DNA of 6,074 bases from Firmicutes bacterium AM55-24TS. GTDB lineage: Bacteria > Bacillota > Clostridia > UBA1381. Below, piece by piece: positions 1-6,074 of this stretch. A program made the position numbers and the translations under genes. The notes under the pieces were generated by a model. It saw only the letters and a list, made by a program, of their open reading frames with translations, was not told the DNA's origin and made no database searches. The number at the start of each line of letters is the position of its first letter. Positions within the stretch are counted from its first letter, which is position 1. Location of the stretch: positions 1 through 6,074 of the forward strand of contig QTVU01000088.1 in the NCBI GenBank assembly GCA_003460745.1, given 5' to 3'.

Positions 1-14
1 TATTATACAAAATT

Positions 15-23
15 AAAGGGAGA
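15..23 (+). promoter_or_regulatory. Ribosome binding site of the radical SAM gene
   Basis: The purine run AAAGGGAGA ends seven bases before the ATG at 31. This is a strong Shine-Dalgarno match at normal spacing and supports ATG 31 as the true start. An AT-rich TATTAT at bases 1-6 could be part of a -10 box, but it lies too close to the window edge to judge, and the gene may instead continue an operon from upstream. Confidence 0.8.
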
Positions 24-30
24 ATTTATT

Positions 31-537
31 ATGATAAATAAAAATGATCTTATTTCTATTATAGTAAAACCTACTAATGCCTGTAATCTACGTTGCAAAC
101 ACTGTTATCACGCTGGAACAGGTTATGATAATGAACAAATGTCAGACAAAATGCTAGAGAAATTAATTTCTTCAAGCGTGCCACATTTTTCAGGTATACA
201 CTATATCTGGCATGGTGGTGAACCTTTAAGTATGCCTCTGACATTTTATAAACGTGCTCTAGAATTAGAACAAAAATATAAACATAACCCTAACCAAAAT
301 ATTAAAAATAGCATGCAGTCTAACGGAACTTATGTCACTGAAGATGTTGCAAAATTTATTGCAGATAATAACATTTTAATTGGATTTTCATTTGAAGGTC
401 CATACAATGACTTTTTGCGAAGTCATACAAATATGACCTTAAAAGGATATGAAAATTTAAAAAAATATAACATTATCCCTGGTACTATAGCTGTTGTAGG
501 TAAGCATAATATTAATAACTTAATTGATGTTTATTGA
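31..537 (+). CDS. Radical SAM/SPASM peptide maturase, N-terminal part (gene split by frameshift)
   Basis: This is the catalytic radical SAM half of a peptide-modifying maturase. Seen: the cluster-binding motif C18-x3-C22-x2-C25 followed by Tyr, which holds the [4Fe-4S] cluster that cleaves S-adenosylmethionine; the GGEP motif at residues 62-65 (WHGGEPL), which contacts SAM; and further barrel strands around QSNGT, GFSFEGP and TIAVVGKHN. There is no N-terminal RRE or PqqD-like domain, because the radical SAM fold starts within ten residues of the start. The frame stops at TGA 535-537 after 168 residues, about halfway through the barrel, so this piece alone should not be functional. The rest continues at once in another frame (534-1175); together they make about 380-385 residues, a normal length for this family. 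Known family role: SPASM maturases install C-C or thioether cross-links on ribosomal peptides. The likely substrate is the N-terminus of the gene starting at 1178. The exact subfamily is not certain. Confidence 0.85.
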   Translation: MINKNDLISIIVKPTNACNLRCKHCYHAGTGYDNEQMSDKMLEKLISSSVPHFSGIHYIWHGGEPLSMPLTFYKRALELEQKYKHNPNQNIKNSMQSNGTYVTEDVAKFIADNNILIGFSFEGPYNDFLRSHTNMTLKGYENLKKYNIIPGTIAVVGKHNINNLIDVY

Positions 538-551
538 ATATTTCCGCAAAT
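533..551 (+). other. Frame disruption in the radical SAM gene
   Basis: Reading passes from frame 1 (ending DVY, then TGA) to frame 3 (starting near KNQPLKLNTIF), a net -1 shift. The short stretch between them is open in frame 2: bases 536-550 read EYFRK, flanked by stops. The join DVY-EYFRK-KNQPLKLNTIF has the spacing and character expected of radical SAM maturases at this point (Phe-containing helix, short loop, KLNTIF strand). That suggests two extra bases, around T534/T535 and T551, rather than one lost base. No slippery heptamer of the X-XXY-YYZ type is seen. The site could be a sequencing error cluster or true decay. Confidence 0.65.
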
Positions 552-1175
552 AAGAATCAGCCTTTAAAACTTAATACAATATTTGCATCTGGATCTGCTA
601 AAGAAAACGAGGATATTTTATTAACAGATCCAGAATATTATGCAGAAAAAATATGTGAATTATTTGATTTATGGCTATTTGATACTACTACCGGAATCAG
701 TATAAGTCCCTTCTATAGTTATGCACAATCTGTTATATCTGGCAAACCAAAATACTGTACACACAGTAGTTGTCTAAAACATTGGTTAAGTGTACATTCA
801 AACGGTGACATATATCCCTGCGGAAGATATTATCCTGAAGAGTATCGTCTTGGAAATATAATGGACTTTAATGATCTACATGATGTTTTTGAAACAAAAA
901 TTTATAAAAATATTATAAATAAAAGTGCCATACGCAAGCAGAAATGCAGAGAACAATGTAACGTATATCATCTTTGTAATGGCGGATGTTTAAATGAATC
1001 TATTCTTGCTGGCGGAATAGAAAATATTCCTGAATTTTCTTGTACAGCTTTTAGTATAATCATCAGTCATATCAAAACACGAATGCAGGAAGCAATATCC
1101 AGAGGAATAGAATTTGAAAATATATATAACAAATATATAAAGAAATATTATAAAAAAAAGATTGGAGATGAATAA
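534..1175 (+). CDS. Radical SAM/SPASM peptide maturase, C-terminal part with SPASM domain (gene split by frameshift)
   Basis: This is the continuation of the maturase in the next frame. It opens with the end of the barrel (KLNTIFASGSA) and ends with a SPASM domain. Seen: Cys at residues 75, 80, 96 (NGDIYPCG, the classic SPASM signature), 138, 142, 148, 152 (LCNGGC) and 170, counted from TTG 534. That set is suited to binding two auxiliary [4Fe-4S] clusters. A Lys/Tyr-rich tail ends the protein. The TTG at 534 has no Shine-Dalgarno sequence and sits inside the overlap with the previous stop, so it is best read as the tail of a broken or mis-sequenced gene rather than as a separate protein. Its stop is two bases before the ATG of the next gene, and it carries that gene's ribosome binding site, which implies co-expression. 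Function is assigned from the SPASM motif; the precise reaction is not visible. Confidence 0.82.
   Translation: MNISANKNQPLKLNTIFASGSAKENEDILLTDPEYYAEKICELFDLWLFDTTTGISISPFYSYAQSVISGKPKYCTHSSCLKHWLSVHSNGDIYPCGRYYPEEYRLGNIMDFNDLHDVFETKIYKNIINKSAIRKQKCREQCNVYHLCNGGCLNESILAGGIENIPEFSCTAFSIIISHIKTRMQEAISRGIEFENIYNKYIKKYYKKKIGDE
1164..1167 (+). promoter_or_regulatory. Ribosome binding site of the tail-FAD fusion gene
   Basis: GGAG lies ten bases before ATG 1178 and inside the last codons of the maturase gene, whose TAA ends at 1175. The two-base gap and shared sequence imply translational coupling. They also decide the start, which places the aromatic-acidic tail at the extreme N-terminus of the protein. 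Confidence 0.75.
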
Positions 1176-1177
1176 AA

Positions 1178-4100
1178 ATGTCAAATAATTTTAACGAATA
1201 TAATTGTTGGGACGAATGGGATGAAGTGGACTATGGTGATACATGGGACGAATACGATAACTATACGGAATGGGACGAAGATGACAGTCCTGATCATAGT
1301 GACTGTTATGGATACGGAGTATATTCTGAATGCAGGGTAGAAGACAGCTATGATGATTCTGATATTCCCCCTTATGTTCCAGGCAAGCAACGCCTTCTTG
1401 ATATTGCCACAAGTCATTTTCAAGTTGATAATTATATATTTACATATGTTATTTTTGACAAGTCAACTAATGTTATGATTGCTGTTACTAATCAGGAAGA
1501 AGCTTTTGCTAAAGTAACCCCTGTCTCAGCTGTAGAAGAAATTAACGGTGAATATTACGTAGATTCTGCTGCAAGTGTAACTTTCACAGAAATGGAAAGA
1601 AGTATTGATCGCCTAAGAAAAAAATACTCTGCTGCGGCCGAAGAAGATATACAGTTTATCTCGGAAAACAAAGGTACAAGAGTTATATACAAAGGTGTTT
1701 ATTCATTTACTTATGCTAATCAAGTTATATGTAATTCTATGGCATATGCACCTTTAGGAGCTACTGAATATCGTCATGACTATATCAAAGTTCAGGATTT
1801 AATTGAAGAAGAAACAGGCGCTGGATATACAGTTGACTATAACCCACAAACAAAAGAGACCTTTGCTCGTTCAAAACAAGGTGATTTATATTATGTTTCT
1901 GTTGCACAGGATGCTGTTTTCTGCGATGATGAACGATATGTATACTCATCATTTGATGTTCAAATCCAGAAACTTTGCACTGTATCAGAGTGGATTATGA
2001 TTCACTATAATGTCGCTCAGGCAGATATTTCTGTTTATAGTGACAGAATAGTCTTTACCGAAGAAGGCGGTAAAACATACAAAATTCTAGTAAATGATTT
2101 GCCTGATTATATCGTTTATGATTATGATAATTATATTCCTGCAGATGCAACTATTGAAGCTGTTCTTGATTATAAAGATGTACAAAGTGTACCTAAAAAC
2201 TACTATAGGGTAATTGCACAAATCAAAAGTCTGACAGGCTTAGACGCTACACAGGATGAAAATAATTTCATTATTCTCTGTGGAAAAAGTTTTTATATAC
2301 CAAATGCTGTTCGCTTTAATGGTTGGATATATGCAGAACGAAAAGATGTTATTTCAGCACTTGAATCTAATTTTGTAGATATAGATAACTATTTCCGCAG
2401 TTGTGGATTCTACTATGGAACTGATGATAATGGACACTCATATTCAGCTTCACAGTATAAAGCAAAATCTATGTGGCTTCTAAGTAAACAACTTAATATA
2501 ACTAACAGAATCCGCGTAAATGATACTTCAGGCGGTAATTATTTTAACCTTACAACTAGTACAAAAAATATTGAAGAAGCAGTCGAATCAGTTTTTGGAA
2601 AATCAGCCAGCTATCTCGGAGCAATAGCAATCGAAAGCAATACTGTAAAATCATATATCGAAGACAAGCTATATATCCGAAAAGAACGCCTGTCATCAAA
2701 CAGCACAAATCTTTTTATAAACGGCAAACCCTATGCCATTTCAACACTGCAGACAAGCTTTAATTCTAGTACTTATTATGATAAGACTAAATTATTATCC
2801 GCAGTAAAAAATCTTACACCTACAATATCAATCACAAAAGTTGAAACTATACTTAACAACGGAGAAAATTATGCTTACATTGCAGGAAACCAAGCAAAAA
2901 TTACATTTACTACGTCCTGCCTTGACCATGTTGCTATTGGAGTTCAGACAGATTCAGAAACAAAGTGGTTTCATAATACTGCGCCGTCAAGTTCTATGAG
3001 TATGACTGTAAATCTTTATAAGGAAGGAAAATGTACATTAAAAGTACGTGGCAGAACCACAATAGATCCGGCTGATGTAGGGCTGACGTCTATTCCTCAT
3101 TCTAAGGACTGTGAGCAAACCCAAGTTATCACCGTTCTTCATTCAATACCTAATAATATGGTATATATTATACCATACGCACAGAAGCAAGGATGTACGG
3201 TGACTGATAACAATTCCAATGTTGTTGTAAAATATCAACACAGATTTTATTCTGGTCCTGAAACTTGTACATACTATAAATCTCTATCTGGAGAGCAAGC
3301 ATATAAAAGACAGGTATCGTATACTGCTTCCGGTCTTTATATGAACAAAGAAACATTCCGCATGGATATGGATTTGGACATTATTAATGATTCTCACAAT
3401 GACCGTGACTGGTATCTTGAAAAACGTATATGGCGTCTATGGTCACAAGGAAAAGCAGCAAGTTTCAGCAGAGAACAAATAGATGCTAACGGGAAAAAAT
3501 ACTTTAATGTAACTATGAACGGTATAACACGCACTATATATAAAGAACCTGCTGACAATGCTTTTTATGCACCACTATACAAAAATACCACTCGTTCCAC
3601 AATAAGATTAGTAAATAACCACCTTGTTATGCCTGAAAGTCTTATGTATCTCTTATTTTCTGATTTAAGCGATATTGAAACATATATATTAAATCACTAC
3701 AAAATAACCAATCCGTCAGAAAATTTAAAAGGCCAATTAAATGCAATGACTTTGTATGATAAAAAACTTAATATTGATTGTATCACTCTTGACAAAAAAG
3801 GAGATGAAGTACAATTGATGGCAACTGAAGATAATACATCATACATAAACCATGCAACTGTCAATGATATCAATTCTGGAATGATTGAATATCGCAATCG
3901 CGAGCTTAAGAATGTATTCGATAGCCTCAGTAAAAAACGTCAGGAATTATTCCACTATAATCCTGTTACAAATACAGTTGATTTTGATGGATTTGAAGTA
4001 GATATACCATCATTAACTTTATATCCTATCAATAAAAGCACCCCGACATTAGACGATTATAAAGCAGCTCTATTTGCAACAGAAGCAGATATCAAAAAAG

Positions 4101-4993
4101 TCGATACATATAGAAGAATTGTAGTTTATGGTGCTGGAATGGGTGGTGTATGTGCAGCTTATAAAGCATACCAATATGCCTGTACAACAGGGTTTGAAAA
4201 TTTTGAAATTATGCTTATAAATCCTGTACCTGTACCTGAATTGGGCGGTATCGGCACTGTAGGTGGTCAAAATTTCTGGGATGTCCGACACTATATTGAA
4301 TTGGGCCGATTCCCATATCGCGGTAGTGTGGCAAATGTAATGCCTTATGACGGAGGATTAATTCCCAAAAAGGACAGGTATAATACCAAGACTAAAGCGA
4401 TTGACTTAGAAAATTTGATTTATGATAAAGAAAAAAATCTTGGTGTCAATATAAAGCACCAAATGGATATTTCCGACGTAGAACAAGATATAGATGGAAT
4501 AATAAAATCTATAACTATATGCAAAATCTATCGCGATTTGCCTAGTGGTATCATAAAGTTTTCAGACGCTGAAAAAGATAAGGAAATTATAAGCGGAGAT
4601 ATATTTATTGACGCATCAGAAGATGGAAAATTATCTCGTATAACAACAAATGCAACCACTGCCGGACGTTTTGACTATCCAACCCACTGTCTTGACAATA
4701 GTGAATTAGGGCAGAACATTGACGCTGCGCATAAAGGTCGTCAGCCTGCAGCTACACTTATGTTCAAACTAAAAGGCATTAAACCAAGTATAGAGTTGAA
4801 TACTGCTGATAATACATATGGCGTATATGAGTGGATGATAATCCGAGTGACGATAATAAAGATGAACATGATCACCATGCTTGGCAATTCACAGGCGGAG
4901 ATGATACTTTCTACAACAGCGGTAGATTTAGTGCAGAAAATCCTTCTGAAATGTATTTATTCAATGAAGAGTTCGGTGATAAGTATTTATTAA
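1178..4993 (+). CDS. Giant fusion protein: RiPP-core-like tail, stalk-like repeats and FAD-dependent oxidoreductase (N-terminal 3/4; frameshifted)
   Basis: This is one unusually large protein. Residues 1-65 form a low-complexity acidic tail with WDE at 11-13, 14-16, 23-25 and 32-34, other aromatic-x-acidic/amide triads, and Cys at 10, 43 and 52. Residues ~75-900 are beta-rich. Short units of the form 'xxNGKxY...xxxxYV' near 168-195, 361-398, 511-545 and 775-826 resemble copper amine oxidase N-terminal (stalk) repeats, with an Ig-like segment at ~548-652; both calls are weak. From ~978 a FAD-dependent oxidoreductase begins: GAGMGG at 985-990, LGGIGTVGG at 1022-1030, and DIFIDASEDG at 1141-1150, typical of PF12831-like enzymes. 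The true frame is lost at about residue 1218; the last ~54 residues to 4993 are out-of-frame read-through, and the rest of the domain is at 4831-5889. No signal peptide or membrane segment is seen. Its place directly behind a SPASM maturase suggests that the N-terminal tail is the maturase's substrate. The oxidoreductase substrate is unknown. Confidence 0.8.
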   Translation: MSNNFNEYNCWDEWDEVDYGDTWDEYDNYTEWDEDDSPDHSDCYGYGVYSECRVEDSYDDSDIPPYVPGKQRLLDIATSHFQVDNYIFTYVIFDKSTNVMIAVTNQEEAFAKVTPVSAVEEINGEYYVDSAASVTFTEMERSIDRLRKKYSAAAEEDIQFISENKGTRVIYKGVYSFTYANQVICNSMAYAPLGATEYRHDYIKVQDLIEEETGAGYTVDYNPQTKETFARSKQGDLYYVSVAQDAVFCDDERYVYSSFDVQIQKLCTVSEWIMIHYNVAQADISVYSDRIVFTEEGGKTYKILVNDLPDYIVYDYDNYIPADATIEAVLDYKDVQSVPKNYYRVIAQIKSLTGLDATQDENNFIILCGKSFYIPNAVRFNGWIYAERKDVISALESNFVDIDNYFRSCGFYYGTDDNGHSYSASQYKAKSMWLLSKQLNITNRIRVNDTSGGNYFNLTTSTKNIEEAVESVFGKSASYLGAIAIESNTVKSYIEDKLYIRKERLSSNSTNLFINGKPYAISTLQTSFNSSTYYDKTKLLSAVKNLTPTISITKVETILNNGENYAYIAGNQAKITFTTSCLDHVAIGVQTDSETKWFHNTAPSSSMSMTVNLYKEGKCTLKVRGRTTIDPADVGLTSIPHSKDCEQTQVITVLHSIPNNMVYIIPYAQKQGCTVTDNNSNVVVKYQHRFYSGPETCTYYKSLSGEQAYKRQVSYTASGLYMNKETFRMDMDLDIINDSHNDRDWYLEKRIWRLWSQGKAASFSREQIDANGKKYFNVTMNGITRTIYKEPADNAFYAPLYKNTTRSTIRLVNNHLVMPESLMYLLFSDLSDIETYILNHYKITNPSENLKGQLNAMTLYDKKLNIDCITLDKKGDEVQLMATEDNTSYINHATVNDINSGMIEYRNRELKNVFDSLSKKRQELFHYNPVTNTVDFDGFEVDIPSLTLYPINKSTPTLDDYKAALFATEADIKKVDTYRRIVVYGAGMGGVCAAYKAYQYACTTGFENFEIMLINPVPVPELGGIGTVGGQNFWDVRHYIELGRFPYRGSVANVMPYDGGLIPKKDRYNTKTKAIDLENLIYDKEKNLGVNIKHQMDISDVEQDIDGIIKSITICKIYRDLPSGIIKFSDAEKDKEIISGDIFIDASEDGKLSRITTNATTAGRFDYPTHCLDNSELGQNIDAAHKGRQPAATLMFKLKGIKPSIELNTADNTYGVYEWMIIRVTIIKMNMITMLGNSQAEMILSTTAVDLVQKILLKCIYSMKSSVISIY
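1190..1297 (+). repeat. Four 27-bp (nine-residue) units encoding aromatic-x-acidic triads
   Basis: The 9-mer TGGGAYGAA (Trp-Asp-Glu) occurs at 1208, 1217, 1244 and 1271. The last three are exactly 27 bases apart and each opens a nine-residue unit; a diverged unit (FNEYNCWDE) precedes them from 1190. In the protein, aromatics fall at residues 5, 8, 11, 14, 23, 26, 29 and 32, all in the same three-residue register, mostly followed two positions later by Glu, Asp or Asn. Established for three-residue cyclophane-forming radical SAM enzymes: an aromatic ring is joined to the side chain of the residue two positions on. It is inferred, not shown, that this happens here. Confidence 0.7.
4829..4836 (+). 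other. Frame disruption in the FAD oxidoreductase domain
   Basis: The domain runs in frame 2 up to YGVYEW and continues in frame 1 as DDNPSDDN, a net -1 shift. Loss of one G from an original TGGGATGAT would explain it exactly and would restore YEWDDNPSDDN. A loss within GAGGTG, giving YEVDDN, is the alternative. The site is a short G run, a common place for indel errors, and no slippery heptamer is present. The FAD fold needs both halves, so the domain is either mis-sequenced or inactivated. Confidence 0.7.
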
Positions 4994-5889
4994 AATCACT
5001 TAATGCAGCCCAGGATGGTCCTGACTCAGATGAATGGTGGATAAATGGATTACTAATCTTTAATGTGGATGGTAGCGCTCACGAGCGCGATAAAAACACT
5101 GGTTTTTATCCTAACATTAGAGATGATTATGAAAATACGGATGAAGCTTGGATAAATTCAAGAAAATTCTTGGAAGACAATTCTGAAAGATTACTAATGG
5201 TTTATAGACAATTACCTGGTTTTGAAAATGCTGATTTTGTTTGGGAAAAAGATGCTAATGATCAAAGTCATATAACTGTAGGTGATATATTGTATATAAG
5301 AGAAACCGTACATACCTCACAAGACAGAGAGTCCATAGGTAATGAAACAGAAAACAACAATTATGCAGTCACACAACATCACTGCCATTATGCCGCTCAT
5401 CCTGATGAAAAAGATAATCCTAATAATCGTCAATCTATAGGTTTCAATTTTTATGAATCCGATATCCATCCTTTCAAAAAAGATGATTATATAGATGAAA
5501 ATGATTCTAAAAAATATATTTGCGGTCATTTAAGTTATCAAAAAATCCGCAAAGATATGAATGATCCTAATTATCCTTTAGACAAAAACTCTCCAACAGC
5601 TCCTGCATTTATACCATACTCAGCTCTTATTACTAAGTATGTAAAAAATCTGCTTATTCCTGGGTATGCCGTATCAGCCTCATCATTTGCTTGGTCAGAA
5701 ATGAGAGTCTTGCCGAATCAATGTGTCTTAGGTGACGCAGCAGGAATTGCAGCTGTAACTTGCCTTTTATCTGGACGAACTCCATTTGAGTTAAATGATA
5801 CTGACGAGAATGGCAAATATATTTACATTCAAGATATGCATAATATTTTTGACAAATATTACATTATTTACAAAGACGAGGATCTTTAA
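4831..5889 (+). CDS. FAD-dependent oxidoreductase, C-terminal part (continuation of the gene at 1178 after a frameshift)
   Basis: These 352 residues complete the oxidoreductase domain begun in the upstream frame. Seen, counted from GTG 4831: YIRET at 155-159, matching the IRET motif of PF12831-like enzymes; IPYSALITK at 261-269 followed by NLLIPGYAVSASSFA; and MRVLPNQCVLGDAAGIAA from 291, the C-terminal FAD-contacting motif of the family (usually 'RVMPTCMALGQAAG'). A charged segment rich in Asp, Asn and His (residues 1-20) sits at the junction. GTG 4831 has no ribosome binding site and follows a stop by chance, so an independent start is unlikely. The family binds FAD and oxidises varied, mostly unknown substrates. 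Joined with the first part, the protein would be about 1,570 residues. A strong terminator follows 26 bases after the stop, ending the operon. Confidence 0.82.
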   Translation: MDDNPSDDNKDEHDHHAWQFTGGDDTFYNSGRFSAENPSEMYLFNEEFGDKYLLKSLNAAQDGPDSDEWWINGLLIFNVDGSAHERDKNTGFYPNIRDDYENTDEAWINSRKFLEDNSERLLMVYRQLPGFENADFVWEKDANDQSHITVGDILYIRETVHTSQDRESIGNETENNNYAVTQHHCHYAAHPDEKDNPNNRQSIGFNFYESDIHPFKKDDYIDENDSKKYICGHLSYQKIRKDMNDPNYPLDKNSPTAPAFIPYSALITKYVKNLLIPGYAVSASSFAWSEMRVLPNQCVLGDAAGIAAVTCLLSGRTPFELNDTDENGKYIYIQDMHNIFDKYYIIYKDEDL

Positions 5890-5915
5890 TTGATTAAGAG
5901 CCACCATAAAAACAT

Positions 5916-5945
5916 AAAAAAGCGGTTCAGAGGAACCGCTTTTTT
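5916..5945. terminator. Near-symmetrical intrinsic terminator
   Basis: A perfect 13-bp inverted repeat: AAAAAAGCGGTTC at 5916-5928, loop AGAG, then GAACCGCTTTTTT at 5933-5945. The GC-rich stem (GCGGTTC) is followed by a T run on the plus strand and preceded by an A run, so it reads as a hairpin plus U tract in both directions. It lies between the end of the FAD gene (5889) and the end of the convergent minus-strand gene (5954), and probably stops transcription from both sides. Confidence 0.92.
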
Positions 5946-5953
5946 ATATATTA

Positions 5954-6074
5954 TCATGAACCGTGATAAAGCGCTTTAAAATACCTAAAATTATATATGT
6001 TAGCTTCAGTATCAAAGTTAATTCCAAATGAATTTTCAATCTGAGAATCGGTATTATAATCGTATATCGGAAGC
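5954..6074 (-). CDS. C-terminal end of an unidentified protein (partial, convergent)
   Basis: On the minus strand a frame is open from the window edge (first whole codon at 6073) to a TGA at 5956-5954, giving 39 residues that begin LPIYDYNTDSQIENSFGINF and end FKALYHGS. No start is in view. The case for it being real is its uninterrupted reading in AT-rich DNA, its plausible protein-like composition, and a terminator eight bases past its stop that works in its direction too. It is too short to assign a family. It is not part of the maturase operon, since it points the opposite way. Confidence 0.5.
   Translation of the reverse strand, partial: LPIYDYNTDSQIENSFGINFDTEANIYNFRYFKALYHGS

Noticed and set aside
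525..541. Programmed -1 frameshifting as the reason for the split maturase
   Set aside because: No X-XXY-YYZ slippery heptamer precedes the stop and no clear downstream stem is visible; the EYFRK segment in the third frame also does not fit a single programmed slip.
1181..1423. Open frames on the minus strand opposite the aromatic-acidic tail
   Set aside because: They are shadows of the biased codon content of the tail (few stops opposite GAY/GAA/TGG codons), with no ribosome binding site or recognisable protein.
3158..3176. Perfect 8-bp inverted repeat (ATGGTATA, three-base loop, TATACCAT)
   Set aside because: It lies in the middle of the long coding region, is AT-rich and simply encodes part of a beta strand; no promoter or operator context.
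4831..4860. GTG at 4831 as a genuine start of a separate oxidoreductase subunit
   Set aside because: No Shine-Dalgarno sequence precedes it, and the N-terminal half of the same fold ends exactly there in another frame, so a frameshift is the simpler reading.
5075..5088. GCGCTC-AC-GAGCGC hairpin-like repeat
   Set aside because: Short, inside the FAD coding sequence, no T tract follows; the two-base loop is too small for a stable hairpin.
5967..5978. 12-bp palindrome TAAAGCGCTTTA next to the terminator
   Set aside because: It falls inside the codons of the convergent partial gene; a single short palindrome there is not enough to call an operator.

Overview
AT-rich DNA with tight operon spacing and strong purine-rich ribosome binding sites points to a low-GC Firmicute, probably a clostridial anaerobe. 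This is inferred from composition and from a radical SAM/SPASM enzyme; no marker gene is present to fix the taxon.

Layout: (1) bases 15-1175 encode a radical SAM/SPASM peptide maturase, split in two by a frame disruption near 534-551. (2) Two bases later, bases 1178-5889 encode one very large protein of about 1,570 residues, split by an apparent one-base loss near 4829-4836. Its first ~65 residues are an acidic, aromatic, Cys-containing tail with four Trp-Asp-Glu triads and eight aromatics on a strict three-residue grid. A long beta-rich middle follows, resembling repeated copper-amine-oxidase N-terminal/stalk-type units plus an Ig-like segment. A C-terminal FAD-dependent oxidoreductase follows (PF12831-like Rossmann motif, IRET motif and GDAAG C-terminal motif). 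(3) A strong, near-symmetrical hairpin terminator lies at 5916-5945. (4) The 3' end of an unidentified convergent gene on the minus strand runs off the right edge.

The main proposal is a RiPP-like modification system in which the substrate is not a small free precursor but the N-terminal tail of a huge FAD enzyme. Many aromatic-x-acidic triads beside a SPASM maturase fit the logic of three-residue cyclophane (triceptide) chemistry. Substrate-enzyme fusion is reminiscent of borosins, where the core is fused to its methyltransferase. The chemistry and product are inference. The motifs, coupling and fusion are visible in the sequence.

Both main genes are interrupted by small indels while everything around them stays well conserved. 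Either the assembly has indel errors or the locus has only recently started to decay. Neither site shows a canonical slippery heptamer for programmed -1 frameshifting.
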